From JAAXHH01 sp965225915 (lineage in GTDB: Bacteria; JAAXHH01): a stretch of 64,000 nucleotides of DNA. The DNA is taken from positions 3,286,001 through 3,350,000 of the forward strand of contig OZ245326.1 of assembly GCA_965225915.1 (NCBI GenBank), written 5' to 3'. Under the pieces are notes generated by a model that saw only the letters and a program-made list of their open reading frames with translations, had not been told where the DNA came from and did no database searches. Positions 52,505 to 62,150 of this stretch are shown piece by piece. The position numbers and the translations under genes were made by a program. The first letter of the stretch is position 1. Every line of letters begins with the position of its first letter.

Positions 52505-53440
52505 TCAGTCTGTGGTACGGCATGATACCATGAGGCTTAGGGCCATTTCGATAAACCAGCGATGATCGGCGCGAATCATGCTTTCATCCCGATCTTCCGT
52601 GGCGAGAAAGTCGAGTTTGTTTACGACGCGCAACGCCGTGAATAGATCCCACCAGGGCAGACAGCCCAGGTCCACGGGATTCAGGGACTCGTATTGCCGG
52701 GTGAACGAGTCCATTGTTTCGGAACCGAAGAGCATCAGGATTTCGAACCGGGCGTTGGACAGGTCGGCGAGGGGATCCCCCCAGCGGGTATCCTCCCAGT
52801 CGATGACCGCCGCGAGGTGCCCGTCCCGCCAGAGTATGTTTCCCGGCCAATAATCGCCGTGCAGGACGACCGGCGGGTTATTTCGGGGAAGAGGCCAACA
52901 TGGAGCGAGCATTTCGAGAAGCTGTCGTTCATCGGCGGAGATATCGGGCGTATCCGGTTGTCTTCCAATGGCTTCGGCGCAATTGTCCTCCAACCTCATC
53001 AGGAAGGAAAGATCCCGGCCTGAGGTGTTCATCCGGTGGATCCGGGCCAATTCCCGGGCCATATGCTTGACGTAGTCCGCCGGGTCTTCGGGTTTAAGAT
53101 CGGTAATGCCTTCAACGTACTCCAACACCAGGGACGGTGTGGGGAACAGGGGCTCCGATATGTCCAGGTAGATCGGGGCGGGCGTGGCCAGTCCCGCTGC
53201 GTGTGTTAATTGCAGTACTCGGAATTCGTCCGAAGCCACGTTTGGGTTTTGCCGCAGGTCCACTTCACCGTGCAGGCGATGCACGAACTTTTGCGCCACG
53301 CCGACCGGTGTTTCCAGCTCGAGCACCGTCACATCGGCCGAATACCCGCCGGGAAGGCTCCGATGGCTCTTGAGCCTGGCGAGCGAATCGAATCTATGAA
53401 CCAGTTTTTCGAACCTGCGGAAGTCGTCTGCAGTTGCCAT
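52505..53440 (-). CDS. Aminoglycoside phosphotransferase (APH)-like kinase
   Basis: Small-molecule kinase-like protein of 311 residues. The catalytic loop HGDYWPGNILWRDG holds His, Asp and Asn, and the metal-binding Asp is in AVIDWEDTRWGDPLADL. The N-lobe Lys region is VAQKFVHRLHGEVDL. The substrate could be a sugar, an amino-alcohol or a drug; relatives are often misannotated as resistance enzymes. No SD at the ATG. It precedes the tRNA genes and follows the sulfatase-like gene. Confidence 0.88.
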   Translation of the reverse strand: MATADDFRRFEKLVHRFDSLARLKSHRSLPGGYSADVTVLELETPVGVAQKFVHRLHGEVDLRQNPNVASDEFRVLQLTHAAGLATPAPIYLDISEPLFPTPSLVLEYVEGITDLKPEDPADYVKHMARELARIHRMNTSGRDLSFLMRLEDNCAEAIGRQPDTPDISADERQLLEMLAPCWPLPRNNPPVVLHGDYWPGNILWRDGHLAAVIDWEDTRWGDPLADLSNARFEILMLFGSETMDSFTRQYESLNPVDLGCLPWWDLFTALRVVNKLDFLATEDRDESMIRADHRWFIEMALSLMVSCRTTD

Positions 53441-53503
53441 CGTTCACACGTCTCGTGGGATTGCTGGGACCGGTTACTCCAATAACCAGGATGAAATTTT
53501 CCC

Positions 53504-54946
53504 CTACCCGGGGTAGTCGATGGCCCATTTACCGTGGAGATTCCCGCTGCCTCCCGCTTTTTTCCAGAGGGAGAGCACTTCCTCGGGCGCACGATACCCG
53601 GCCAGGTCGGCCAGGAACAAGGCATGCAGGTCATCCAGGATGTCCCCGTTGTCGGCAGCGATATTGTGTCGGGCCAACCGATCATTCGGAAGATCGTAGA
53701 GCTCGGGTCTACCGCCGGAACCGACGGGCGCGTAACCCCACTGGTCCGTCACGAGGAAGGGCGTAGTGGCCCGACTTGGCAAGCCGCCGCCAGGTTTCGC
53801 GATGTGACAACCGCTGACGGCGTACTCACGGTGGGATGGCCGGCCATCCAGCACGGCCTCTCCGAACGACCTGCCGTCGAAGGGGTACGGCGGGTCGACC
53901 GAGACGCCGGCCAGGTCGCAGAGACTCGGGAAAATGTCAACCGTTTGCGTAATCAGCGGGAGCCGCGCACCCTTTGGCACACCACCTCCGGCCAGCATCA
54001 GCATGACGTGTCCGATCTCCGGGTATATGGGCCAAAATCTTTTGTCGTCCTCCTGAATGTTTGATTTACCCGTCCGATCGTGTTCGCCGAGGGACATGCC
54101 GTGGTCCGACATGACGGCGACGATGGTATCATTCCACAGGTCCAGATCGTCGATTTTTCGAAGGATCTGGCCGATGTGGCGGTCCACCAGTTCGGCTTCC
54201 GCCGCGTAGTGCGCCCAGAGATTCTGTAGTTCTTCCGGCGTATAGACGGACGACGATCCGTAGTTCGGATGCAGCATCGGCGGTCCGTCGTAATCCGGGT
54301 CGTAGCGCCGTACCATGTATTCGGGCGGATCCCATGGTTCGTGGGGATCGAAAAGGTCCACCCACAGGAAAAAAGGCTTCGCCGTATTGTTCTCTTCCAG
54401 CCACCGCGTCGTCGTTTGCGCGGTACGGGCCGAAAAGACATCGGACTCGTACTGGTAATAGCGGTTGACCCATCGGTGCTGGTTGACAAGCGTGTGTCCC
54501 CGGTAGGTGGGATTCGTGCGTGTTTTATCGTCCCGTACGACGACTTCCACCGGATCGTTGAAGTGGAGCAGCGGCCGGTCTCCCTCCTGGCCGCGATGTT
54601 GATACGCGGCGTCGAAACCATCCGGGAAGCGGGCCTTGAACAAATGGGGACAATCGCAGATCAGCTGGGTGGCGTACCCTTGTTCTCCAAGCATCCTGCC
54701 CGCGTGGTTGGGGCCGCTCAGATCGATGGGTTGCCAACCGTAATGGGGCCACCCGGTGACGCCTGTCGCGAAATCGGTCCGATGGGGAATCGTGGGAAAA
54801 CTGCCCATGTGGCACCGGGTGATTTCCGTCGCCCGCTCCGTGGCGAAACGGTCCAGTTCCGGCGTTCGGACAGGTCGCTCCGCCCTTTGTCCCAGGTTGT
54901 CGTGGCGAAAGGTATCCGTTATGATTACAACGATGTTCTTTTGCAT
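53504..54946 (-). CDS. Sulfatase-like alkaline-phosphatase-superfamily hydrolase with Thr nucleophile
   Basis: Protein of 480 residues starting at ATG 54946 (AAGGA upstream). Metal-site segments of type I sulfatases are present: IITDTFRHDNLG (D11), VDLFDPHEPWDPPE and VAVMSDHGMSLGEHD. At the place of the C/S-x-P-S-R formylglycine motif it has T52-I-P-H-R56, followed by the usual TDFATG context. Neither the Cys nor the Ser that is converted to formylglycine is present. Thr is the nucleophile in phosphodiesterase relatives, so a phosphoester or phosphonate substrate is more likely than a sulfate ester. No signal peptide. Confidence 0.88.
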   Translation of the reverse strand: MQKNIVVIITDTFRHDNLGQRAERPVRTPELDRFATERATEITRCHMGSFPTIPHRTDFATGVTGWPHYGWQPIDLSGPNHAGRMLGEQGYATQLICDCPHLFKARFPDGFDAAYQHRGQEGDRPLLHFNDPVEVVVRDDKTRTNPTYRGHTLVNQHRWVNRYYQYESDVFSARTAQTTTRWLEENNTAKPFFLWVDLFDPHEPWDPPEYMVRRYDPDYDGPPMLHPNYGSSSVYTPEELQNLWAHYAAEAELVDRHIGQILRKIDDLDLWNDTIVAVMSDHGMSLGEHDRTGKSNIQEDDKRFWPIYPEIGHVMLMLAGGGVPKGARLPLITQTVDIFPSLCDLAGVSVDPPYPFDGRSFGEAVLDGRPSHREYAVSGCHIAKPGGGLPSRATTPFLVTDQWGYAPVGSGGRPELYDLPNDRLARHNIAADNGDILDDLHALFLADLAGYRAPEEVLSLWKKAGGSGNLHGKWAIDYPG

Positions 54947-55032
54947 CCTGGTCCTTCCGTGATTAGGGATGGTGTCATTCTGGCGTAGGGGTGACGAGTC
55001 CACCCTTGACCTCCGCTTACAGGAGAACCTGG

Positions 55033-55878
55033 TTATCCTGCGATCCGGCAGGTTTCCAGGTAAAGGTCCACCGAAGCCTTCAATGTCATCTCGCCGTGCA
55101 TTACCTGTCGTTCGTGCGCCCGGTACCAACCGGGAATCAAGGACCGGGCTTCCCGGAATTCTGCGAGGATGAGTCTGGCGAAATCTCCGCTCTCCTCCAG
55201 GTAACCGCAATCGTGGAAACCAGCGATTGCCTGTTCACGATCATATTCTAGCCGGATGATCTCCGCCCTCCAGCTTCCTTCCGATAGCGTCAAACGGGCG
55301 TAGCCGGCCCGGGGATCCCGGTCGAACGGCGCGCCCACAGCGCCCACATTGACCACGAGGGTATCGTCCACGGTCCGGATCAGGGGCCGATGCGTGTGTC
55401 CCGCTACCAGCACAGCCGGTGGCGGGGCGATCTTCTCGCGCAGTGCTTCGTCCGGATCATCGGGGAAGATCCCCCTGCGATCACCCAGCATGGAGGCGTG
55501 TACCATCCTTAGTTCGTTCCCATAGTCATCTGTCATGTCCCACTGTACGGGCAGGGCCGCCAGCGGTTCGACCAGGCCGTCCAGCTGATCGTATGTCCAT
55601 TTCGCGTGTTTCTGGATATCGTATTCAGGACCCGCGTCGGGCCAGTTTCCGTCACCGTAGTTCAGGACGTATCGCTCGTGGTTTCCCCGGATCACCCCCC
55701 AGCCTTCCGCCTCGGCGCGACCCAGTACCCGTTCGGTGCAGGCCCGCGGGTACGGACCCCGGTTGATGATGTCTCCACCGACGAGCACGCGGTCGGGGCG
55801 CCAGCGATCGAGATGATCCAGGACGGTTTCCAGTGCGTCTAGGTTGCTGTGCACGTCGGCGAAAACGGCGATTTTCAT
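55033..55878 (-). CDS. Calcineurin-like metallophosphoesterase (YfcE/ApaH-like)
   Basis: Dinuclear-metal phosphoesterase of 281 residues. The ATG at 55878 starts the fold (MKIAVFADVHSN, D8 and H10). GDIINRGPYP, RGNHERYVLN and VAGHTHRPL complete the metal-binding set. About 60 residues follow the core and hold an extra helical region (ESGDFARLILAEFREAR). It begins four bases after the stop of the dimethylformamidase-like gene, so the genes are coupled. Earlier starts lie inside that gene. Acts on a small phosphate ester or nucleotide, unknown. Confidence 0.9.
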   Translation of the reverse strand: MKIAVFADVHSNLDALETVLDHLDRWRPDRVLVGGDIINRGPYPRACTERVLGRAEAEGWGVIRGNHERYVLNYGDGNWPDAGPEYDIQKHAKWTYDQLDGLVEPLAALPVQWDMTDDYGNELRMVHASMLGDRRGIFPDDPDEALREKIAPPPAVLVAGHTHRPLIRTVDDTLVVNVGAVGAPFDRDPRAGYARLTLSEGSWRAEIIRLEYDREQAIAGFHDCGYLEESGDFARLILAEFREARSLIPGWYRAHERQVMHGEMTLKASVDLYLETCRIAG

Positions 55879-55882
55879 GCGC

Positions 55883-58084
55883 TTACCCCAGGAAACGGCA
55901 CAGGACGTTGGCCACGATCCTGGATATGTCGTTGTCGGCGTCGTGGTATAGCAGGCTCCCGCAGAAGGTAATGGACCCCGTGGAAAAGAGCTGGCTCCCG
56001 TTTTCCGCCTTCTGATACACCATGTCCGCCCGGACCAGTTTCTCGACGGGCTCTCCGGACCAGGTGGTGATGTGGGTGAGCAGTTCTTCGGGAACGGGGA
56101 TGAACGATTCGTGATGGTTTTCGGAGCGTGCGATGACATGGGTATTTTCAGGCGTACCGAGACGATGATCCGCACGGTCGAGTTCGAACCCGGCGGCCCC
56201 GTTGCCGCTGAATCCGAAGTCGCCCACGATCTCGTTCTCTACGCCTTCGAAGATCCATGCGGTATCCAGGTTGGCGCGCGCGTTCGGGTCGATCCGGTAG
56301 TACGAACCATGGAAATTGCCCTGGGCCGAGAATCCCACCGCGGCGAGCTTCTGGGGTGGACGGTTATTTCTGCGCCAGAGTCCGCCGTAGCCGCCGTCGA
56401 AGGCCTGGTAGTACTCGCCCGGTTCGGCCGCCCACGCCCGGATGCCCCCTTCGTTGCGCCTGATTTCGAGGGTTCCGTTTCCCTCCTGATGAACGGCGAT
56501 ACGCCAGTAGAACCCGTTGCCGCCGAGGTACATGAAATTACCGCCTTGTTCTCTATACTGCTGCAGTGCATCCAAGGTGCGGGGCGTATGGTATTCCGGA
56601 TGGGAACCGGTGGTTACGACACGGTATCCCTCGATCGCCTCGATGCCGTCGTCGTGCAGTTCCTGGTCGGTAACGATGTCGTAGGCGATACCCATTTTGT
56701 CGAGCCATGCGTACAGGTGGGTGTCCGCCTGCAAGTGGCGTAGTCCCGAGCAGTGTCCTTCCGTTTCGCCGAAGGTGATATACCCCGGCCTGATCGAGAA
56801 GAGGGGGCGCTTGTGACAGGCATGGCAGATGCCGCTGCCGTCCGTGTGAAAGTTGTAGGTGGACAGCCCGTATTCCCGGTGTACCGCGGGATTCCAGGGA
56901 TAGGCGTTCCACGCGCCCATGCGGTCCAGCCAGGATGGATGGAAATCTGGCCGGGCATGGTTGCCGTAAATGGTATAGGTGAAGGTAGACGCCAGCACGC
57001 AGAGGTCCGCAGTGGGCCTGCCCCGGGGCGGGCAGACATAGAACGGCATCGTGTCCTCGTGCTCCCCGCAACGGATAAGAGCCGCGTAGAGTCCCGATTT
57101 CATGTGATCCGGTATCGTAAAAGTGAAATCGGTTTCCCAGCCGAAGTCGTATATGTCGTCATCATGAAAGTGTATGGCGCCGTACTGCTCCGAAGCGTGC
57201 TTCCAGGACATCTCCTCCCCGGTCCACGTCGAACCGGTCATGGCGCGGGCAGGCATGTTGACCAGGCGGCCGTGCAGTCCCTGCGGTCCCATATCCATTA
57301 TCCGGGTCGAACCCATGTCCCGGGCGAAGTCCCACAGGGCCCAAGTTCCTCCCTGGTTTTTCACATCATCACCGTAGACATCGAACTCCGCCGCGGGTCG
57401 ATCGACAAGGGCCGGCGCTTCGATCTTCCCATTGAAATGGCCCTTTACCGGATCGCCGTCCACCGCGGCGAAGACGAGACGGTTCATGTTTCCCATCGGA
57501 ACGGGTTCGTCGGCCTCGACTGTACACTCGGATTGTCCGCGGGGAGAAGCAAGCGCACGCCAACCCACGCTCACCGAGCCGCTTCCGGCATCGTAACTGG
57601 CCCAAACCCGGTACCATTGTCGCGACTTGAGCGGCTCGCCGCCGCATACGGTCCGCGTTACATGGTTTGACGCGGAGCGGGCGAGCACGGTAACGGCACC
57701 CCGGTCCAGACACAGGGTCAGGACCGGTTTCGCGCCGTCGTCACCGCAACTGAAGATGCCCTGCCGTTCTTTTTCGGGAGTCGTCGGCCAGATGGTGGCC
57801 GAAATGGTTATTCCGCGGATGGCCCGAATGCGGCCCTTGATCGGGATGACGGCATGAGAGCCGGGATAAAAGGGCTGGGACCGGGATGGAAACCGGCCCT
57901 CGAAGGGCAGGTCGATTTCTTGCATCTGCAATCCGGGACCGGCGGGATTGGGGTCGGCGCAGATCACGCGCACCAGGCTGGCATGATAGGGCTCTTGCGC
58001 CTCGCTGCTCACCTTGAACGCGATTACGTCGCCGGGCCGGCCCGACAGCCTGTCGGAGTAACCCAATAAAGGAATGCCGGACAT
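55883..58084 (-). CDS. N,N-dimethylformamidase large-subunit-like protein with LamG-type domain
   Basis: Protein of 733 residues. The N-terminal part (about 70-240) contains a LamG/concanavalin-type fold (ISATIWPTTPEK ... VFAAVDGDPVKGHFNGKIEA). The C-terminal part matches the large subunit of N,N-dimethylformamidase, a mononuclear iron amidohydrolase: FHTDGSGICHACHKRPL, TGSHPEYHTPRTLD with E497, and QGGNFMYLGGNGFYWR. No small-subunit gene is next to it. Its ATG overlaps the PhyH stop by one base and the phosphoesterase follows four bases after its own stop. Probably hydrolyses an amide of unknown identity. Confidence 0.87.
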   Translation of the reverse strand: MSGIPLLGYSDRLSGRPGDVIAFKVSSEAQEPYHASLVRVICADPNPAGPGLQMQEIDLPFEGRFPSRSQPFYPGSHAVIPIKGRIRAIRGITISATIWPTTPEKERQGIFSCGDDGAKPVLTLCLDRGAVTVLARSASNHVTRTVCGGEPLKSRQWYRVWASYDAGSGSVSVGWRALASPRGQSECTVEADEPVPMGNMNRLVFAAVDGDPVKGHFNGKIEAPALVDRPAAEFDVYGDDVKNQGGTWALWDFARDMGSTRIMDMGPQGLHGRLVNMPARAMTGSTWTGEEMSWKHASEQYGAIHFHDDDIYDFGWETDFTFTIPDHMKSGLYAALIRCGEHEDTMPFYVCPPRGRPTADLCVLASTFTYTIYGNHARPDFHPSWLDRMGAWNAYPWNPAVHREYGLSTYNFHTDGSGICHACHKRPLFSIRPGYITFGETEGHCSGLRHLQADTHLYAWLDKMGIAYDIVTDQELHDDGIEAIEGYRVVTTGSHPEYHTPRTLDALQQYREQGGNFMYLGGNGFYWRIAVHQEGNGTLEIRRNEGGIRAWAAEPGEYYQAFDGGYGGLWRRNNRPPQKLAAVGFSAQGNFHGSYYRIDPNARANLDTAWIFEGVENEIVGDFGFSGNGAAGFELDRADHRLGTPENTHVIARSENHHESFIPVPEELLTHITTWSGEPVEKLVRADMVYQKAENGSQLFSTGSITFCGSLLYHDADNDISRIVANVLCRFLG

Positions 58085-58896
58085 CAGTTACCCGGGAGCA
58101 GTTCATCGTCCGGCTGCCGTTCGCGGTAACCGCACACCATCAGCCCCGGCCGACCGAAGCTCTGCCCGTACTCCTGCCTGTTGTCTGGATTCCGATAGCC
58201 CATGCGCACGAGCCTCCGCGGCTGTTTCGTCTGGTTGATATAGGAACCGTGTACGGTGTCGATACAGAACAGGACCACGTCGCCCGCCATGGCAGGTACA
58301 GGTAACGAGTCTTCCAGCCTGTACCGGTCCGTGGGGAGATGGGGTGCGCAGGGACCGTCCTCGGTCTCGGTGATGTGCTGCATATGGCCGGACTTGTGTG
58401 ATCCCGACAGGAACCGTATCTCGCCGTTTTCGTGGCGGGTGTCGTCCAGGTGAACGAGGACGTCGATGTACCGGCCGTCGTGATGTCCGTAGAACGGGTT
58501 GTCCTGGTGCAGGGGAAAGGGGTGGCCAGTCTGCGGAGGCTTGATGTGCAGCGTGGTGTGGTGAAGTTCCACGTTGGGACCCAGCAATTGCGACAGGGCC
58601 TCGACCAGCTTCGGATTGGCGACCGCCCGGGACCACGCCTGGGAATAGAAGTGGAGGTCGTGCATAGCCGTAAGTCTGGACTTGGCCTCCGTTTCCGGAT
58701 CCATGTACGCCAGCCGCCACGGCCCGGACCATCCGGGGCTGGTGAATGCCCAGTCCTCGACGAGCCGGTCCATCTGATCCGACAGTTCGGCCGTTTCTCC
58801 CGGTGTGAAGACTTCAGGAATGTGGAGAAACCCGTTTTCATGGTAGAACGCGACCTGTTCATCGCTCAGCACGGTTTTTTCCATGATCATCGTCAT
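58084..58896 (-). CDS. Phytanoyl-CoA dioxygenase (PhyH) family protein
   Basis: Fe(II)/2-oxoglutarate oxygenase of 270 residues. The facial triad appears as H-x-D in PFPLHQDNPFYGHH and the distal His in FCIDTVHGSYINQT, with the Arg in PRRLVRMGYR. AAGGTGA precedes the ATG. First gene of a three-gene operon with the dimethylformamidase-like enzyme and a phosphoesterase. Not close in sequence to the PhyH at 750. The substrate may be an N-alkylated compound that the second enzyme then hydrolyses (inference). Confidence 0.92.
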   Translation of the reverse strand: MTMIMEKTVLSDEQVAFYHENGFLHIPEVFTPGETAELSDQMDRLVEDWAFTSPGWSGPWRLAYMDPETEAKSRLTAMHDLHFYSQAWSRAVANPKLVEALSQLLGPNVELHHTTLHIKPPQTGHPFPLHQDNPFYGHHDGRYIDVLVHLDDTRHENGEIRFLSGSHKSGHMQHITETEDGPCAPHLPTDRYRLEDSLPVPAMAGDVVLFCIDTVHGSYINQTKQPRRLVRMGYRNPDNRQEYGQSFGRPGLMVCGYRERQPDDELLPGN

Positions 58897-58945
58897 ATCT
58901 GATTCACCTTTATCGGTTGGCGGTAAGGGAGGTTTCGGTAATCAC

Positions 58946-58974
58946 AATGTATTCTTTCGGTACTCGGCAGGCAA
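58946..58974 (-). promoter_or_regulatory. Possible sigma-70 promoter of the PhyH operon
   Basis: On the minus strand TTGCCT (58974-58969) and TACATT (58951-58946) are separated by 17 bases, 50 bases upstream of the ATG at 58896. The match to consensus is four of six in each box. Confidence 0.35.
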
Positions 58975-59076
58975 CCCCATTCCACTCGTTTCGTTCGATA
59001 TGTTTTTAAGAATTAGATGCTACCTGATTCATCTCGGTCACCTGCTTGAGCCATTTTCCCACCGTCTAACATCCTG

Positions 59077-60054
59077 CTACCTATACACGTCGGCCAGCAG
59101 TTCGTAGGATCGCACCCGGGCTTCGAAATCATGGGTGATGGTAACGACCATGACCTCTTCGGTGCCGAACTGGCCGGCAAGCCGGTCTATGATTTCCCTG
59201 ACCTGCACCGGACTGCCCACGGCCGCGAGCCGGAACTTGTCGTCCAGAAAAGCCCTTTCGGCCTCGTTGAAGCGGTGTTGTTCGGCCTCTTCGACGGTGG
59301 GTACGACGTTGCTGGGCTTGCCCGTAGCGAATCGGGCGAAAAGCAGGTCCCGGCTGAGTGCGAGGCGCTGGGCCTCCGCCTCGTTGTCGGCACAGATGAC
59401 GTTGATCGCGATGCAGGTTTCCGGTTTTGGCGACTGGCTGGACGGCTCGAAATAGTGGCGGTAGTATTCAAGGATGCGCGGGTCGATGTTGCTGTTTATG
59501 AACAGGGCGAAATTGTACGGGAGTCCCAGGCGCGCCGCCAGCATCGCACTCTCGGGACTAGACCCGAGCATCCACACGGGAGGCGGATGCTGGATTCGGG
59601 GTGTCACCGGTGGCTCGAATTCCTGGTTCTGCAGGATCTCAAGCAGCTGGGCGACCAGCTCGGGGAACTGCTCGAACCGCGGACCCGCGTCCGGCACCAG
59701 CATCCGGGCGGTTTTCATGTCACCGCCGGGCGCCCTCCCTACCCCCAGATCAACACGATGGGGATAGAGATTCGTGAGCACGGAGAAACTCTCTGCGACC
59801 TTGAAGGGACTGTAATAGGGTAGCATGACGCCGCCGGACCCGATACGCATGCTTTCCGTTGCGGCTCCCAGGGCCGCGAGCAGCACCTCGGGAGAACTGC
59901 CGGCCAGGCAATGGGCGTTGTGATGCTCGGAGACCCAGAATCGCTTGTAACCCAGTCTTTCGGCAGCCTTGGCCAGGGTAAAGGTTTCCTGGAAGGCCTG
60001 CACAGCCGTTACACCGTCCCGTACGGGGGACTGATCGAGTATGGACAGATTCAT
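59077..60054 (-). CDS. LLM-class flavin-dependent oxidoreductase (bacterial luciferase-like)
   Basis: TIM-barrel FMN or F420-type oxidoreductase of 325 residues. The N-terminus LSILDQSPVRDG and the segments YKRFWVSEHHNAHCLAGSSP, IGSGGVMLPYYSPFKVAESF and VDLGVGRAPGGDMKTAR are typical of the MsnO8/YhbW-like subgroup. The ATG at 60054 is preferred over a TTG 15 bases earlier. It follows the DUF6785-like gene by 44 bases on the same strand. The substrate is unknown. Confidence 0.9.
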   Translation of the reverse strand: MNLSILDQSPVRDGVTAVQAFQETFTLAKAAERLGYKRFWVSEHHNAHCLAGSSPEVLLAALGAATESMRIGSGGVMLPYYSPFKVAESFSVLTNLYPHRVDLGVGRAPGGDMKTARMLVPDAGPRFEQFPELVAQLLEILQNQEFEPPVTPRIQHPPPVWMLGSSPESAMLAARLGLPYNFALFINSNIDPRILEYYRHYFEPSSQSPKPETCIAINVICADNEAEAQRLALSRDLLFARFATGKPSNVVPTVEEAEQHRFNEAERAFLDDKFRLAAVGSPVQVREIIDRLAGQFGTEEVMVVTITHDFEARVRSYELLADVYR

Positions 60055-60098
60055 GGTTTCATGTTCCAATCACGTGATGAATAAGAAAAAATGCTCAA

Positions 60099-62081
60099 CT
60101 ACCATCCGTCTACGACGTGTCCCGCGCCCGGAAACCAGGCCGCGTCGAGCAAAAAGGTCAGGAAAACTCCGAAGACGTATCCGGAGAGTATGCCGATAAA
60201 CAGGGGCTGGGCATTGCGATACAGCGAGACGCCGCCGAGCCGCAGAACCACCGTCTTGATCAGCCAGACGATCAGAATCGAAAAGAATGCCATGTCCGCC
60301 GCGTAGGTGGTGACGATCCCGAAACCCACGGGATGAAGGGGCCAGAAGTGGAGCCTGTGATGGGCCCAGATCATCAATCCAGATATCAAAACACCGTTTA
60401 AAACCATGGTCAACTGGGATCTCGTCATGGCCTCGGGATTCGTGAGAAATGTCTCGAGCTGAGCCCAGTATCCCCGTGCGCCCGACTCAAAACCACCGGC
60501 CTTGAGCTGGGACGCACCCATGTCATACCCCAGGTAGAGCGTGTACAACACGGCCGTCGTGAACCCGATGGCCAGCGAAAGCGCGATGGCCCCGAACACG
60601 CCCCTGCCCACACCGCCCATGACGTCGCCCACCTTGGCGGCATGGGCCATCGAACACATCCCGAGCGTCCGCCAGTTTCGCGTGAAGGTCTGGCAGAGCC
60701 ACATCCCCGCGATCGTCTGGGCATTGATGTTCTCCGAACCGACGAACCGGAACGTGATTTCGTTGGCGCTGTTGTACGGCAGGTCCAGTGAGGCCAGTCC
60801 GGTTTCGGCCACCACGCGGGTTACGCCCAGGTACAGGATCAGGAGAACGAACATCATGAGCATCACGACCCATAGCGTCATGCCCGCGCTCCAGAGAAGT
60901 AAAACCATGTAAATCGAACCGCCGATTAAGGATAGAACGGCCGTGCGGTAGGAAAAGAACTCCCGGGAATCATCGATTTCGGGCGCCTTTCCCAGGGCCT
61001 TCCTGATCACGTCGCGGATGTGTTTCCGCGCCATCCACAATCCGAACAACACGAAGACGAAAAACCCGGACAGGTGCTGAAAGTGCATCATCTCGAGGGG
61101 GCCGGGCACGCCGACCCGAGTCATCACACCCTGTTGCACGATTCGGATGAGATAGAACAGCCAGACGCTGAGCAGCACTTCCACTCTGGTGAAATACGCC
61201 ACGACGATGAGCAGGAAGTTGACACGGACCTGAATGGGGTGGAAGGTTTCGTACAGGGTCAGGGGAAAGGCGTGTCCAGCGCCGAGCGGGATGGCCGGGG
61301 CCAGGCCGAAGAAACTGAACATGTTCCAGGTCATGATGAACAGCGTGATGCCGAATCCCCACCAGAATAGACGTGCACGCGCGATTCTCGGAAGCAGGGC
61401 CTTTTCCTCGGCGCCATCGACCAGCGCCAAGGGTACCTGCGCCAGGGGGAAGGCCAGCCGTTCGTGCTCCACCCACTGTTTGCGCAGGATGACCATGATG
61501 GACGCGCCGACCATGAAAAGCGCGACGTAGAAGGTTACCCACCAGAACATGGGGGCGAACCAGATCTGCCAGCGTATTGAACTACCTGGCGTAGCGCCTT
61601 CGTAGAATTGATTCAATCCACCCAGAGGATCCCTAACGACCAGCCAGGACGGCAGGTAGTCGAGGAACAGCTCCGCCCAGCGGTTTTCCGGATTCGCGTA
61701 GTAGAACGGACCGCTGATGATCGAGATCGCGTAATTGCTGAAGGCCCAGCCGGGTATGGCCGAAGCCGTGAAGACCAGGAAGAAGATCACGATCAGTTCC
61801 TGGCGGCTGAAGGGACGGCTGAAACCCGTTTGTTTCAGTACAGGGTTTACGAGGAGTACCATCAATAGGAAGGGCAGCAACGCCGCGACGGGGAGGTGGG
61901 TGACGGTGATGTACGAACCGCGCGTAACGAATTCGGAATAGAGGGACCAGACCGTCAACAGGACGGTGAATACGCATCCAATGGTCACGGCGCGAAGGGT
62001 AAGGCCGGCGGAAACGGGTTGCGTTGGAAGTGGTGTAACGGAAGATCCCCGGCCGGTGTGCGGCGATGTGGCTATGGACAT
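60099..62081 (-). CDS. Multipass membrane protein, DUF6785/DUF6784-like (second copy)
   Basis: Inner-membrane protein of 660 residues, same length as the one at 31798 and clearly paralogous. Shared blocks: RKQWVEHERLAFPLAQV, RVVAETGLASLDLPYNS, RNWRTLGMCSMAH, FWPLHPVGFGIVTTYAADM and RLGGVSLYRNAQPLFIGIL. Sequence between the blocks has diverged, so this is an old duplication or separate acquisition. It lies 69 bases downstream of a sugar isomerase gene, echoing the first locus with reversed gene order. Probably a transporter; not demonstrated. Confidence 0.75.
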   Translation of the reverse strand: MSIATSPHTGRGSSVTPLPTQPVSAGLTLRAVTIGCVFTVLLTVWSLYSEFVTRGSYITVTHLPVAALLPFLLMVLLVNPVLKQTGFSRPFSRQELIVIFFLVFTASAIPGWAFSNYAISIISGPFYYANPENRWAELFLDYLPSWLVVRDPLGGLNQFYEGATPGSSIRWQIWFAPMFWWVTFYVALFMVGASIMVILRKQWVEHERLAFPLAQVPLALVDGAEEKALLPRIARARLFWWGFGITLFIMTWNMFSFFGLAPAIPLGAGHAFPLTLYETFHPIQVRVNFLLIVVAYFTRVEVLLSVWLFYLIRIVQQGVMTRVGVPGPLEMMHFQHLSGFFVFVLFGLWMARKHIRDVIRKALGKAPEIDDSREFFSYRTAVLSLIGGSIYMVLLLWSAGMTLWVVMLMMFVLLILYLGVTRVVAETGLASLDLPYNSANEITFRFVGSENINAQTIAGMWLCQTFTRNWRTLGMCSMAHAAKVGDVMGGVGRGVFGAIALSLAIGFTTAVLYTLYLGYDMGASQLKAGGFESGARGYWAQLETFLTNPEAMTRSQLTMVLNGVLISGLMIWAHHRLHFWPLHPVGFGIVTTYAADMAFFSILIVWLIKTVVLRLGGVSLYRNAQPLFIGILSGYVFGVFLTFLLDAAWFPGAGHVVDGW

Positions 62082-62150
62082 GATGTCGAAGGACTCCGCG
62101 CAACGGCTGGAATGTACTCTAAGATACCTGAGGCTCCACGGGTTCGGGTT

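Noticed and set aside
56780..56860. CHACH in the dimethylformamidase-like protein as a haem c site
   Set aside because: The protein has no signal peptide and the motif is embedded in the enzyme core, so haem attachment in the periplasm is not expected.
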